DNA from: Sinorhizobium arboris LMG 14919
GTDB lineage: Bacteria; Pseudomonadota; Alphaproteobacteria; Rhizobiales; Rhizobiaceae
DNA: 64,000 nt
Assembly: GCF_000427465.1 (NCBI RefSeq)
Contig: NZ_ATYB01000014.1
Coordinates: 1,883,570 to 1,947,569 of the forward strand
Reading direction: 5' to 3'
This document shows, in pieces, positions 7,613 through 16,356 of this stretch. The notes under the pieces are model-generated. The model was not told the origin of the DNA and did not search any database. It saw nothing but the letters and a program-made list of their open reading frames with translations. How positions within the stretch are numbered: the first letter of the stretch is position 1; the number at the start of each line of letters is the position of its first letter. Position numbers and translations under genes: made by a program.

Positions 7613-10192
7613 TCAGGCCTTCTCTTCCTCGATAGCCGAAGGTTCGGCGCCCGCGCTTCCGGCTTCTTCCTCAGGTGTCACATCCTCGATCTTCATCGGG
7701 AATGGTGCGCCGATCCCCTCGTCTCGAAAGCGCTCATAGATCGAGACGCGAAGGTCGTTGCGCACGCCGCCGGCCGTCAGCACGTCAGCGACATAGATGC
7801 GCAATTCAAACATCATTCGCTCGTCGCCGAAGGCCGTGAAGCCGACGTTGGGAGCCGGATTTTTGAGGATCATCGGATGGTCCGCGGCGATTTCGTACAG
7901 CAGTTCGATGACCCGGCGCGGATCGCTGGCATAGGTCACCGTCACCGCGATTTCCGACCGGCCGAGCTTGTTACGGTGCGTCCAGTTTCCGACGGAAGCG
8001 TTGATGAGCAGCGAATTCGGCATCATGATCGACTGATGCTGGAAGGTTTCGATTTCGGTCGCGCGGACGGAAATGCGCCGCACGAAGCCTTCGGTCGTGC
8101 CGCTGACGATCCAGTCGCCCACCTTGAAGGGCCGCTCCACGAGCAGGATCAGCCCCGAAACGAAGTTGGAGACGATGTTCTGCAGACCGAAGCCGACGCC
8201 GAGGGATAGAGCGCCGGCGACGAGGGCGAGGCTCGAAAGATCGATGCCAGCGGCAGATAGGCCGATGAGGCCGGCAAGACCCACTCCCATATAGCCGATG
8301 CCGGTACGAATGGAGTTGCGCACGCCTGCGTCTACACGGCTGCGCGCCATGACATTGCCGTCGATCCAGCGCTGCACCCAGCGCGTGACGAGATAGCCGA
8401 GCGCGAAGAGAAGGATCCCGGTGAGAATGCCCACCATCGAAATCGTGATCGTACCGATCCTGATTTCCGTCAGCACCCGATAGGCCCAGGACTCGATGTC
8501 TGCCATCTTGAAACCCCACTGCAAGAGCAGCAATGGAATGAAGAACAGCAGAACGAGCACATAAATGCCGAGGCCCGCAAAGAGGCCGAACTGGTCAAGC
8601 GCGACCGCCTCCAGATGGAAGCGGCGTTCCAGGTAGCGACCGGCTATCGTTTCGGCAAAGGCGCCCTGTTTGGAAACCGACTTTCCGGTGAGGATACCGA
8701 TATAGATCGTTACGAGGATCGCGCTCGTGACGATAATTTGGGTTGCGATGAAGCGTGCCAGTCCGACATAGCCCGATAATGCGATCGCGATGAGCGCCGC
8801 GCCCAGCAGGACGAAGGACACCGAAATCATCCGCGGCCACGGACGGCCTCGTGCATCGTAAGGCTCGTCGGGCCTCAGCATCGGGCGGATCCACGCCATC
8901 GACATCAGAATAAGTCCGATGATGATCGACGCCACGAAGCTTTTGGCAATCGTCAGCACCACCGGGGAGCCGAGAGACTCGCTGACGCTGCCAAGCAGGT
9001 AGTCGAGCCCGTTGACGAGCGCCATCGCGAAGATCGGTACCATCAGCATTTTCGCACCGCGATCCGAGACGCGCACGAGCCGCCAGCTCGACCGGTTCGG
9101 CGACAGCACCGCGCTTGCCAGCCTGGCGATGAAGAACAGCGCGACGCCCATGGCCAGCGTGATCGCAACGATCGGAGCGATATCCGGCCGCAAAACATTG
9201 AAACTGCTGAGGAAGAAGTAGCTCGACATTGCGAAGGCGGTGAGCGCCAGAGTCGGGATGAGCGTCGACCAGAACGCCAGCGAAAGCTGCCGGAAATAGG
9301 TAGGCTCGTCGTCTTCCTCTCGACCCATCAGGATAGGCGAAAAAAGCCGATAACTGCCCAGGAGGAAAAGTAGAGCGGCGCAGATCGAGAGGAAGATCGC
9401 ACTCAGCAGGGGTACGCGCTTGTAATTCCAGGCGAATGTCAGCCATCCGCCGATGCTGCGCGACAGAGCCATCGCTTCGTGGACCGTCGCAGTGGCGGCC
9501 TCGCTGAGCATCTCCGCCGAGACATCGGTGTATCGCAGCAGGGTGTTGGAGAAGATCGCCCGGCGCGTCGCGGTGATTCTGTTGGCAAGTTTCTTCGCCT
9601 CGATCGAAAGGTTCTCCGCCCTCCCCGTCAGAGCATTGATCGCGCCACGCTCCGCAAGGAGCCGCTTGCGTTCATCGGTGATGACGGAATCTTCGGGTGG
9701 CTGTCCCTCGGCAGGAGGATCGCCGAGCTCCGCGAGCCTCGCCTTGATTTCGTCGAGCCTCGGGCGCGTGGGGACAGAAGCGGCGATGATCTGCTTCGAA
9801 AGCTCGTCGACCTGTACCTTGAGCTCGGCGAGCACGGCATCGTCGTCTTTGACTGCGTTGGTTCGCTCGATGAGACGCTTCAGCTCTCGGTCGGTTTTGG
9901 CAAGCTGGTCCTCCGCCTGCTGCAGCACAGGCGATGCGGCATCCGGCGCCCGATCAGTTCCGGTCTGCGCCGGTTCGATCTGCGGCGCGGGCTGGGCGGA
10001 CTGGGTCGGCTGGGCCGGCGCGGTCTGCTGGGCGGGCGCGGTCTGCTGGGCGGGCGCGGTCTGCTGGGCGGGCCGGTTTTCCTGAGCGCTTGGCGCGGGC
10101 TCCTGCGCAGACGCGGATCCGCCGGCTGCGAGCGTCAGCACACCGAAAGACAGGGCTATGGAAAGAACCCTTAGTTGCTCCAGGAGATGCAA
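7613..10192 (-). CDS. DUF3772 mechanosensitive ion channel family protein
   Basis: An 859-residue envelope protein if started at the TTG at 10192, which has AAGGA about 8 bases upstream and yields a good signal peptide ending SASAQ; an in-frame ATG at 10285 would add 31 poorly charged residues. Next comes a Pro/Gln-rich linker with three QQTAPA repeats, a coiled-coil periplasmic DUF3772 region, and about ten transmembrane segments. The MscS-like core ends the chain (LGVGFGLQNIVSNFVSGLILLVERPFKVGDW). It probably gates during hypo-osmotic shock in the inner membrane. The gene appears monocistronic. Confidence 0.88.
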   Translation of the reverse strand: MHLLEQLRVLSIALSFGVLTLAAGGSASAQEPAPSAQENRPAQQTAPAQQTAPAQQTAPAQPTQSAQPAPQIEPAQTGTDRAPDAASPVLQQAEDQLAKTDRELKRLIERTNAVKDDDAVLAELKVQVDELSKQIIAASVPTRPRLDEIKARLAELGDPPAEGQPPEDSVITDERKRLLAERGAINALTGRAENLSIEAKKLANRITATRRAIFSNTLLRYTDVSAEMLSEAATATVHEAMALSRSIGGWLTFAWNYKRVPLLSAIFLSICAALLFLLGSYRLFSPILMGREEDDEPTYFRQLSLAFWSTLIPTLALTAFAMSSYFFLSSFNVLRPDIAPIVAITLAMGVALFFIARLASAVLSPNRSSWRLVRVSDRGAKMLMVPIFAMALVNGLDYLLGSVSESLGSPVVLTIAKSFVASIIIGLILMSMAWIRPMLRPDEPYDARGRPWPRMISVSFVLLGAALIAIALSGYVGLARFIATQIIVTSAILVTIYIGILTGKSVSKQGAFAETIAGRYLERRFHLEAVALDQFGLFAGLGIYVLVLLFFIPLLLLQWGFKMADIESWAYRVLTEIRIGTITISMVGILTGILLFALGYLVTRWVQRWIDGNVMARSRVDAGVRNSIRTGIGYMGVGLAGLIGLSAAGIDLSSLALVAGALSLGVGFGLQNIVSNFVSGLILLVERPFKVGDWIVSGTTEGFVRRISVRATEIETFQHQSIMMPNSLLINASVGNWTHRNKLGRSEIAVTVTYASDPRRVIELLYEIAADHPMILKNPAPNVGFTAFGDERMMFELRIYVADVLTAGGVRNDLRVSIYERFRDEGIGAPFPMKIEDVTPEEEAGSAGAEPSAIEEEKA
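10015..10070. repeat. Three 18-bp tandem repeats in the channel gene
   Basis: The unit (GGGCGGGCGCGGTCTGCT on the plus strand) is repeated three times in frame and encodes the QQTAPA repeats of the periplasmic linker. Copy number is likely to vary between strains by slippage. Confidence 0.7.
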
Positions 10193-10323
10193 TTTCCTAT
10201 CCTTCGATAAACCCTGTGCCGCGCAGAACCGTCCCAAGCGTCCCCGATTACCGATCTGCACACGCATAACGGCAAAAAGATGCAAACTCTTCGAGATCGC
10301 GGCGGCCCGTACCGCCTGGCGGT

Positions 10324-10785
10324 TCAGCCCTCTTCGGAGCGCCTGGCGTAGTCCGCCAGCAACTGTTCGTAATCCTCCAGCGGTGGCAGGGCCGCATAGC
10401 TATGAACGGCGGATGTGCTCGCCCATGGAAGTTTCTCGCTGGTCCAGGTTTCGATAAAAGGCCGATACCAGCCGGCATCGTCGAGCATGGTCGCGCGAAG
10501 GTTGACGAACCAGTCCATGCCTTCCGGCCGCGTGAACATCCAGCTCATGCAATGGGGGCAAAAATAATGTCGCGTCGCGCCGCGGAGGCCGCCGATGACG
10601 GGCTCGCCGCATGTAACCTCGAAACCTTCGCTCGGAATTGCAGCGCTCAACGAAAACGCGCTGCCAGTCATCCGCTGACAGCCCGTGCAATGGCACGCCA
10701 TCGTGACAAGCGGCGGTGCACTCACCTTGATGCGCACCTGTCCGCAACGGCATCCCCCATGCCAAGGCAGCTCTCTCGCACTCAT
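10324..10785 (-). CDS. GFA family (glutathione-dependent formaldehyde-activating-like) protein
   Basis: A 153-residue CENP-V/GFA-fold protein. It has the zinc-binding pattern CxCG ([11 protein letters not shown]), CxxC ([18 protein letters not shown]) and a final pair ([11 protein letters not shown]). An AGGAGG sequence just before the ATG at 10785 sets the start. Most family members are not proven formaldehyde-glutathione enzymes, so the substrate is unknown. Confidence 0.88.
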   Translation of the reverse strand: MSARELPWHGGCRCGQVRIKVSAPPLVTMACHCTGCQRMTGSAFSLSAAIPSEGFEVTCGEPVIGGLRGATRHYFCPHCMSWMFTRPEGMDWFVNLRATMLDDAGWYRPFIETWTSEKLPWASTSAVHSYAALPPLEDYEQLLADYARRSEEG

Positions 10786-10825
10786 GGCTTCCTCCTGATT
10801 CCAGCGTCTTCGCCTTGATTCATGT

Positions 10826-11386
10826 CTAGAACCCGGCACCCGGCTGCGCGAGATACTCCTCCTCCGCCGGTGATGACGTGCGGGCGAGAATGCAGTTGCG
10901 ATGGGGGAAGCGACCGAATCGCTCGATCACGTCCCGATGCCGGATCGCATAGTCCAGGTAGTCGGCATCTCCGAGTTCGGTGAACAGCTTGACCGACATG
11001 GTCTGGTCGACCAGGTTTTCGGAGTGCTCGAAGGGCATGTAGAAAAATGCGCGCCATTCCTTCGGAACTGCCATGTCGGCGCTCGCACCGATAGCAAGCT
11101 TCGCCTCGCGCAATGCCAGGCAATCGGTGGCAAAGGCCAGCGGCGACCCGCGAAACATGTTGCGCGGCATCTGATCGAAAAGGATAACGGCCGCCAGCCA
11201 GTTCTGCGGGGTCTCGCGCCAGACATTGTCGAGCTTTCTGGACAGGGCCAGGTGCGACGCCTGAAATCGCCGTGCGCACTGCTCATCGAGTCCGGGATCC
11301 GGCGTAAACCAGTGGTCATAAGAAAGTTCGGTGAACCAGAACTTCAGCACCTCTTCCGGCGTACAGATCTCGATATCGCCAGCCAT
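10826..11386 (-). CDS. DUF924 family protein
   Basis: A 186-residue soluble protein with the DUF924 hallmarks: [12 protein letters not shown] at the start, [11 protein letters not shown] in the middle and [11 protein letters not shown] followed by a C-terminal RFGRFPHRN segment. The fold is an alpha-helical TPR-like bundle and the function is unknown. AGGAGGT lies about 11 bases upstream of the ATG. It is 40 bases upstream of the GFA gene on the same strand and may be co-transcribed with it. Confidence 0.9.
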   Translation of the reverse strand: MAGDIEICTPEEVLKFWFTELSYDHWFTPDPGLDEQCARRFQASHLALSRKLDNVWRETPQNWLAAVILFDQMPRNMFRGSPLAFATDCLALREAKLAIGASADMAVPKEWRAFFYMPFEHSENLVDQTMSVKLFTELGDADYLDYAIRHRDVIERFGRFPHRNCILARTSSPAEEEYLAQPGAGF

Positions 11387-11410
11387 GACGGGCTCATACC
11401 TCCTATTGCC

Positions 11411-11469
11411 AGAGCACTTCTAGAGCACTTCTGATAAACTGTGTAGCGGTTTTCCGTCCGGGAATGCGC
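11411..11469. repeat. RIME-like repeat, copy 4 (duplicated left end)
   Basis: AGAGCACTTC is duplicated (11411 and 11422) before a degenerate core that ends GCGGTTTTCCGTCCGGGAAT. It lies between DUF924 and the SLC13 gene. Confidence 0.55.
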
Positions 11470-11589
11470 GATCGAATCGAGTGGATACCGCTGCCGCCGC
11501 AAAGCGGGCGGCGATCAGGCCGTTTCCACTGAAACTGCGGTTGGGCAGGCATTCTGTCTTCGCCGTGGTTCTATCTCCTCCTCGGCAGT

Positions 11590-13365
11590 CTAACGCAGCG
11601 GCCAGATCCACATCAGCATCGGCACAGCGACGGCCACGATCACGATGGATAGCGGCAGCCCGAGTCGCGGGTAGTCGCTGAACCGGTAACCGCCGGGTCC
11701 CATCACCAGCGTGTTGCATTGGTGGCCGATCGGCGTCAGGAAGTCCGAGCCGGCGCCGATCGCAACCGCCATAAGGAAGGCGTCTGGTCGGTAGTCGAGC
11801 GCCGCCGCAAAACTGGCGGCGATCGGCGCCATGACGAGCACCGTTGCGGCATTGTTGAGGAAGGGTGTCACCGCCATGGCTGCGAGGACCATCAGGGCAA
11901 GTGCCGCCGCGGGCGGCAGGTCCGAGGCTATACCGCTCAACCAGCCGGCGATCAGGTCCGAGCCGCCCGTCGTGCGCAACGTGTCGCTGACGGGGATCAA
12001 CGCCGCAAGCATGACCAGGATCGGTCCGTCCACGGCCCGGTAGACGTCGCGCAGAGGAATGACGCGAAACACGACCATGGCAAGCGCCGCAGCAAAAAAA
12101 GCGATTTGCACAGGCACGACGCCGACGGCGGTCGCCCCCATCGCGGTCGCCAGCACGAGCAGCGGCACGGTCGCACGGCGAATGGTGCCGAGCAGAATTT
12201 CCCGTTGCGCAAGCGGCAGGCAGCCGAAGTCCTGGAGGAAGGATGGCAATTCGCGGCGGGTACCCTGCAGCACGACGATGTCGCCGGCCCGCAGTCTGAT
12301 GCTGCCAAGTCTCTGCTTCAGTCGTTCGCCCTGGCGGCTCACGGCCAGCAGGTTGATGTTATGATTGTTGAACAGCGCCAGGCGCTGTGCCGACATGCCT
12401 ATGAGCGGCGAGCCGGTGGCAATCACCGCCTCGATGGCTTCGGTCTCGGCTTTCGCCTTGTCATTCGGCGTCGGCGAGCGATCGCCGGAAATCTTGAGCT
12501 TTGCCTGGGAGACGATGCGGTCGAGCGCAGCCGGACCGCCTTCGAGCAGCAGGATATCGTCCAGTTCTATGACGACATCGGGCAATGGCGCCAGATGCGT
12601 GCCGCGACGGAAGACGGCGATCACCACGGCTCCGCCATCGCCGATCTTGACCAGATTGCTGATCGGTTTGCCGATCACCGGCGATCCGGCAGGAACCACC
12701 GCCTCGGAGGTGTAATCGGTGATCTCGATGGCATGATCCAAACCGACCTGCTGGCCCTTGCGCTCCGGCACCAGGCGATAACCGAACAGCAGGAACACGG
12801 CGCCGACCAGCGCCAGCGAAGCGCCGACGGGAGTGAAGTCGAACATGGTGAAACTCTCGCCGGTCAGTTCCGCACGCACCCGGGATACGACTACGTTGGG
12901 GGAAGTGCCGACCTGCGTCATCAGGCCGCCGATAAGCGAGCCGAACGCCATCGGCATGAGGAAGACCGACGGCTGCACGCCCGAGCGACGCGCGAACTGG
13001 AACGCGACCGGAATCATGATCGCCAGCGCCCCGATGTTCTTGATGAAGGCCGAAAGTACCGTGACGGTGACGACAAGCAGAGCAAGCTGCGCCCTCACCG
13101 ATTGCAGATCCGGCAGAAAACGTTGAATGGCCGCGTCGACGACCCCGGAACGAGCCACGCCCGCGCTGACGATCAGCGCGCTGCCGACGATGATGACGAT
13201 ATCGTCGCTGAAGCCGTCAAAGGCGTGATCGAAAGGCACTATGCCGACGGCTACCGAAAGCATCAGCGCTGAGCAGGCCACGATGTCGTAGCGAAAGCGC
13301 CCCCACATGAAGACGATCATCATCGCGCCGAGCACGAGAAACGAAAGGGTCTGTTCGGCGGTCAT
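11590..13365 (-). CDS. SLC13 / divalent-anion symporter family permease with two TrkA-C domains
   Basis: A 591-residue inner-membrane permease. Hydrophobic segments fill both ends. The middle (about 200-370) contains two cytosolic RCK_C/TrkA_C domains (GKPISNLVKIGDGGAVVIAV and NINLLAVSRQGERLKQRLGS). This arrangement is typical of the CitT/ArsB superfamily members that carry sulfate, carboxylates or other anions. The ATG at 13365 (MTAEQTLSFLVLGAMM) is chosen because the upstream extension is polar and unlike the family. The substrate is not deducible. Confidence 0.88.
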   Translation of the reverse strand: MTAEQTLSFLVLGAMMIVFMWGRFRYDIVACSALMLSVAVGIVPFDHAFDGFSDDIVIIVGSALIVSAGVARSGVVDAAIQRFLPDLQSVRAQLALLVVTVTVLSAFIKNIGALAIMIPVAFQFARRSGVQPSVFLMPMAFGSLIGGLMTQVGTSPNVVVSRVRAELTGESFTMFDFTPVGASLALVGAVFLLFGYRLVPERKGQQVGLDHAIEITDYTSEAVVPAGSPVIGKPISNLVKIGDGGAVVIAVFRRGTHLAPLPDVVIELDDILLLEGGPAALDRIVSQAKLKISGDRSPTPNDKAKAETEAIEAVIATGSPLIGMSAQRLALFNNHNINLLAVSRQGERLKQRLGSIRLRAGDIVVLQGTRRELPSFLQDFGCLPLAQREILLGTIRRATVPLLVLATAMGATAVGVVPVQIAFFAAALAMVVFRVIPLRDVYRAVDGPILVMLAALIPVSDTLRTTGGSDLIAGWLSGIASDLPPAAALALMVLAAMAVTPFLNNAATVLVMAPIAASFAAALDYRPDAFLMAVAIGAGSDFLTPIGHQCNTLVMGPGGYRFSDYPRLGLPLSIVIVAVAVPMLMWIWPLR

Positions 13366-13650
13366 GGGCAGTACCTGAGCAGCGACTCGTCGGAAAGCGG
13401 GATTGTGTTTGCAGGCCCATTCACCGATACCGAACCAAACGCGCGATACCACCCGAAGGTTCGCACGATGTTCCGCATGTATTGGCGGGCCTCTGCCATT
13501 ACATCCTTCAAAGATTCCTGCCTATGCAATCGAAATATCGCGAAATCCCCCGCCAAACACGGGAACTCCCGGCGAGCACGCCGAACTTCCCGGTTTCTTT
13601 GCACGTTGTCGAATAAGGAATAAGCTTGTGCAACTCATATGGGGCGAAGC

Positions 13651-14067
13651 ATGTACATGAACCGCAACGCGATGCAATCCGCCGCAGCCTACTGCATCTT
13701 CCCTGAAACCGGAATAAATCCCGGCAACGGGGCGACCGTCCAAGGCGATCCAGGGCATCCTCGCGCGCCCGTCAGGAGGCGCGGCGCCTTGAGCGCTGCC
13801 GTCATTCTCGGGGCGGCCATTGCGATGAGCGCCTGCACATCGACGCAAACGGTTGGCCACGGCCCGAATCTGGAACCTATCCCGGGCAGTATCACCTATG
13901 GCGGCCAGCCGCGAACGAAGCTGACGAAGGCCCCGATCGGCAGCATGGTGCCGCATCAGTTCTTCGACTCCTATGGTCACCGTGTCTATGAGACCTATGT
14001 CATTAATCCGGACCGCTCGCTGCGACTGACCAGCCGCCGCATAGATTACGACATCTTCAGCGACTGA
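13651..14067 (+). CDS. Putative lipoprotein, tandem paralogue 1
   Basis: A 138-residue protein whose lipobox (AIAMSAC) lies unusually far from the ATG, around residue 60. GGGGCGAAGC precedes this ATG. A TTG at 13789 after AGGAGG would give a short signal directly before the lipobox and is a real alternative. The mature part (LEPIPGSITYG, QPRTKLTKAPIGSMVPHQF, RVYETYVINPDRSLRL) is repeated almost unchanged in the next gene. The family is not recognised. Confidence 0.6.
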   Translation: MYMNRNAMQSAAAYCIFPETGINPGNGATVQGDPGHPRAPVRRRGALSAAVILGAAIAMSACTSTQTVGHGPNLEPIPGSITYGGQPRTKLTKAPIGSMVPHQFFDSYGHRVYETYVINPDRSLRLTSRRIDYDIFSD

Positions 14068-14103
14068 ACGCCGGCGAGAATTATGCAAGTGGCGAGGATC
14101 GTC

Positions 14104-14388
14104 ATGAAATATGTTCTTCCTTTCCTGTGCGCGCTCACACTTCTGACCGGCTGCGAGGCGACCTCGATGGGCTATTCCCCCTATTTGGAGCCGATTCCCG
14201 GCAGCATCACCTACGGGGACCAGCCGCGCACCAGGCTTACCAAGGCACCGGTCGGCAGCATTGTGCCGCATCAGTTCATCGACCGGTTCGGCCGCCGGGT
14301 CTACGAAACCTATGTCATCGAACCGGACCGGTCGTTGCGGCTGGTAAGCCGCCGCTACCGCGACCTTCCACTCTTCGACGACGATTGA
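14104..14388 (+). CDS. Putative lipoprotein, tandem paralogue 2
   Basis: A 94-residue protein with a classical lipoprotein signal (MKYVLPFLCALTLLTGC) and AGGAT upstream. The mature domain shares LEPIPGSITYG, TKAPVGS, VPHQF and RVYETYVIEPDRSLRL with the preceding gene. The two clearly arose by tandem duplication, and the pair is 36 bases apart. Function unknown; it is probably anchored to an envelope membrane. Confidence 0.7.
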   Translation: MKYVLPFLCALTLLTGCEATSMGYSPYLEPIPGSITYGDQPRTRLTKAPVGSIVPHQFIDRFGRRVYETYVIEPDRSLRLVSRRYRDLPLFDDD

Positions 14389-14666
14389 ATGGGCCCTGCA
14401 GTCCCTGCGCTAGTCCCCGTAAGGCCATCACTGATCTTTGAATGGGAGCGCTTGCGCTCGGCACTGTGCGTTCGTATTTCGGGTGTCGGACTCACCAAAA
14501 CCGCCGAGTGCGAGTCCGAGCGGACCGACGGGGCATGTTTGCAGCGTCTTCGAGCTATGGACCGAAAGAGCGGGCGCTAGCCATCGTCGCATCGTCTGCA
14601 TTGTGATGGCGGGCTACCGCATCCGCCATTTCCAATTGCGCCGTTACGATGCGGGAAGAAAGCCCT

Positions 14667-15005
14667 CTATCCTGTCTTCATCAGCATCAGTAAGCGTTTT
14701 GCCACATCGGCAAAGGTCACGCCGAGCGCGGCCCCGCCGATGCCGATAACGCCGAGAGCGCCCATCCCCATCAGCTTCCATTTGCGTACGTCTTCTGTCA
14801 CGGGCTTCATCGCGGCAATATCGTCCTTGACGAGCATCATCGAAGCTTCGAGCGTCCGCATGCGCTCGACCAGTTCGTCCATCCGGCGCGTCATGGATAC
14901 GCGGCCGGCATCCGAACTGTCCTCCGATCGGCGCAGGTCCTCCCGCAGGTTCTTCACCTCGGCCACCAAGGTGCCGAGCTGCTGGTACACGCCGGCATCA
15001 ATCAT
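14667..15005 (-). CDS. DUF1515 / XhlA-like coiled-coil membrane protein in prophage lysis cassette
   Basis: A 112-residue protein starting MIDAGVYQQLGTLVAEVKNL. It has a charged amphipathic helix of ~75 residues, then one hydrophobic segment (LMGMGALGVIGIGGAALGV) and a short tail. This is the layout of DUF1515 and of XhlA-type holin-associated proteins. It overlaps the upstream lipoprotein gene by 8 bases and is the last gene of the lysis cassette, so a holin-like role is plausible but not shown. Confidence 0.65.
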   Translation of the reverse strand: MIDAGVYQQLGTLVAEVKNLREDLRRSEDSSDAGRVSMTRRMDELVERMRTLEASMMLVKDDIAAMKPVTEDVRKWKLMGMGALGVIGIGGAALGVTFADVAKRLLMLMKTG

Positions 15006-15249
15006 CTCCGCCTTCCCCGTGTTTCGCGCATTCCGCCCGCGTCCAGACGGATGCCGCGCAGAGGCCGACCACCGTGCGGTCGATCTTGCGCTGGTCGCCC
15101 TGCGTAGCGCCGCGCGCGCCGGAAAGCTCAGTTCCGACGATGCTGCGAAGGCCACTCACATCGGCCGGTCCCGAAGTTCCACAGCCCGCCAGAAGAAGAA
15201 CAGACATCGTAGTCAAAGCGCTTCGCGTCAGCGCTCTTTGCTGCCTCAT
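14998..15249 (-). CDS. Small lipoprotein, o-spanin (Rz1)-like
   Basis: An 83-residue lipoprotein (MRQQRALTRSALTTMSVLLLAGC, lipobox LLAGC). Its first 122 bases overlap, in another frame, the end of the preceding small membrane protein. A short lipoprotein embedded at the 3' end of a membrane protein gene behind an endolysin is the Rz/Rz1 spanin arrangement. Sequence similarity to known spanins cannot be judged by eye, so the functional call rests on architecture. Confidence 0.5.
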   Translation of the reverse strand: MRQQRALTRSALTTMSVLLLAGCGTSGPADVSGLRSIVGTELSGARGATQGDQRKIDRTVVGLCAASVWTRAECAKHGEGGDD

Positions 15250-15373
15250 AGTTCTGCCTTTCGATTGAATCACGGACCGCTTGCGCGGCATCTGAACGGA
15301 TTTCGTGTATGGCCCAGGAAATTCCGGCCAGGATCAGGGCGCCGATGACCAGATTGCTCCACGGAAACGTCAT
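15128..15373 (-). CDS. Small membrane protein, i-spanin (Rz)-like
   Basis: An 81-residue protein with one N-terminal transmembrane helix (LVIGALILAGISWAIHEI) and a charged helical ectodomain (AAQAVRDSIERQNYEAAKSA) ending in a Cys-containing tail. The ATG overlaps the endolysin stop by 4 bases (ATGA). It is shorter than a typical Rz, but its position and the nested lipoprotein gene fit an inner-membrane spanin subunit. Confidence 0.5.
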   Translation of the reverse strand: MTFPWSNLVIGALILAGISWAIHEIRSDAAQAVRDSIERQNYEAAKSADAKRFDYDVCSSSGGLWNFGTGRCEWPSQHRRN

Positions 15374-16185
15374 CGCGTAAGGCCCAGGGCATCGCGGACC
15401 GCCGGCATCGACCAGATGGCGTAAACGGCAAAACCGACGATTACGGCGAGGATCGCAAGCTGCACACGCCAATCCAGCGCGACGAGGTTCAACTCCTTCA
15501 GCGCGGTGACGAGCGTGCCGCCGGCCGTCAGCAACCACGTCCAGAAGCGGCCGGACCGGGAAACGGGCTTGTTGCGCGGGCGCGCCGGAACCACCAGCGC
15601 CGGCTCCTCGCCCGCGCCGTCCGACGCATCCTCTCGTGAACCGGCTGCCAGCACCGAACGAAGCACGGCCTCCAGCTTTTCCGGCCTCACCAGCGCCTTG
15701 TTGAGCCCGTCGCCGGCGTAATAGGATTGCCCTCGCCTTATCCGCTGCCGGTCACCCTGGCTTTCGGCGAGAACCGGCAGCGACGCCCATTCCATGGCCA
15801 GGCGCCTCGCAAATTCAACAGGGCCGATTTCGCCGGAGACAAAGGCCGCAAAACCACGGCGGTTCAGAAGGTGAAGGGCGAGCTTGTCCTGAAGCGCGGG
15901 GTCGAAACGCTGATCTCCGCTGAGCCACGGCAGTTCCTTGGAAAGACCGACGAGCGTGGCCCGCATGACCTGATAGGCCCCCGCCGCACTCGATCCGTGC
16001 GCCCTCGACCATCCCTTCTGAGCGCCCAGCACTTCGGCGACCGTCATTTGGGTAAGCGGCTTCGCCAGTTTCCCCTGCTTATGTCCATAGATCACGTCGT
16101 AGGACGCACGGCCGCTGCTGCCGACTTCCGCCTTCCGGATAAAGTCGAGCAGCATCGCCGCGCCTTGCGGCACGGTTTTGGTCAT
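15370..16185 (-). CDS. Phage endolysin (lysozyme-like) with C-terminal membrane segments
   Basis: A 271-residue protein. Residues ~5-165 match the phage lysozyme/muramidase-like type: LLDFIRKAEVGSSGRASYDV with a candidate catalytic Glu, then LTQMTVAEVLGAQ and GSSAAGAYQVMRATL. After a linker come two hydrophobic segments (FWTWLLTAGGTLVTAL and LAILAVIVGFAVYAIW), which may anchor or export the enzyme without a separate holin. GAAAGGAAA precedes the ATG at 16185. It heads an overlapping cassette of four lysis-type genes. Confidence 0.75.
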   Translation of the reverse strand: MTKTVPQGAAMLLDFIRKAEVGSSGRASYDVIYGHKQGKLAKPLTQMTVAEVLGAQKGWSRAHGSSAAGAYQVMRATLVGLSKELPWLSGDQRFDPALQDKLALHLLNRRGFAAFVSGEIGPVEFARRLAMEWASLPVLAESQGDRQRIRRGQSYYAGDGLNKALVRPEKLEAVLRSVLAAGSREDASDGAGEEPALVVPARPRNKPVSRSGRFWTWLLTAGGTLVTALKELNLVALDWRVQLAILAVIVGFAVYAIWSMPAVRDALGLTR

Positions 16186-16356
16186 GGGTTTCCTTTCTGC
16201 TGAAGATTGCAGGTCGTATTGGAGACAGGAGACGATACGGTCGCGAACTGGCTGCCGCCTAAGAGGCCGCTTGGCGCTCTGACGCCGACGAGCCCCGTTG
16301 CGGATCGTCCTGCCATTCGATATGTGCAAGCTAATTCAACGATAGAGACAAAATCA

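Noticed and set aside
11719..13272. Long plus-strand frame opposite the SLC13 permease
   Set aside because: Product is Arg/His/Gln-rich low complexity; the minus strand encodes a full permease.
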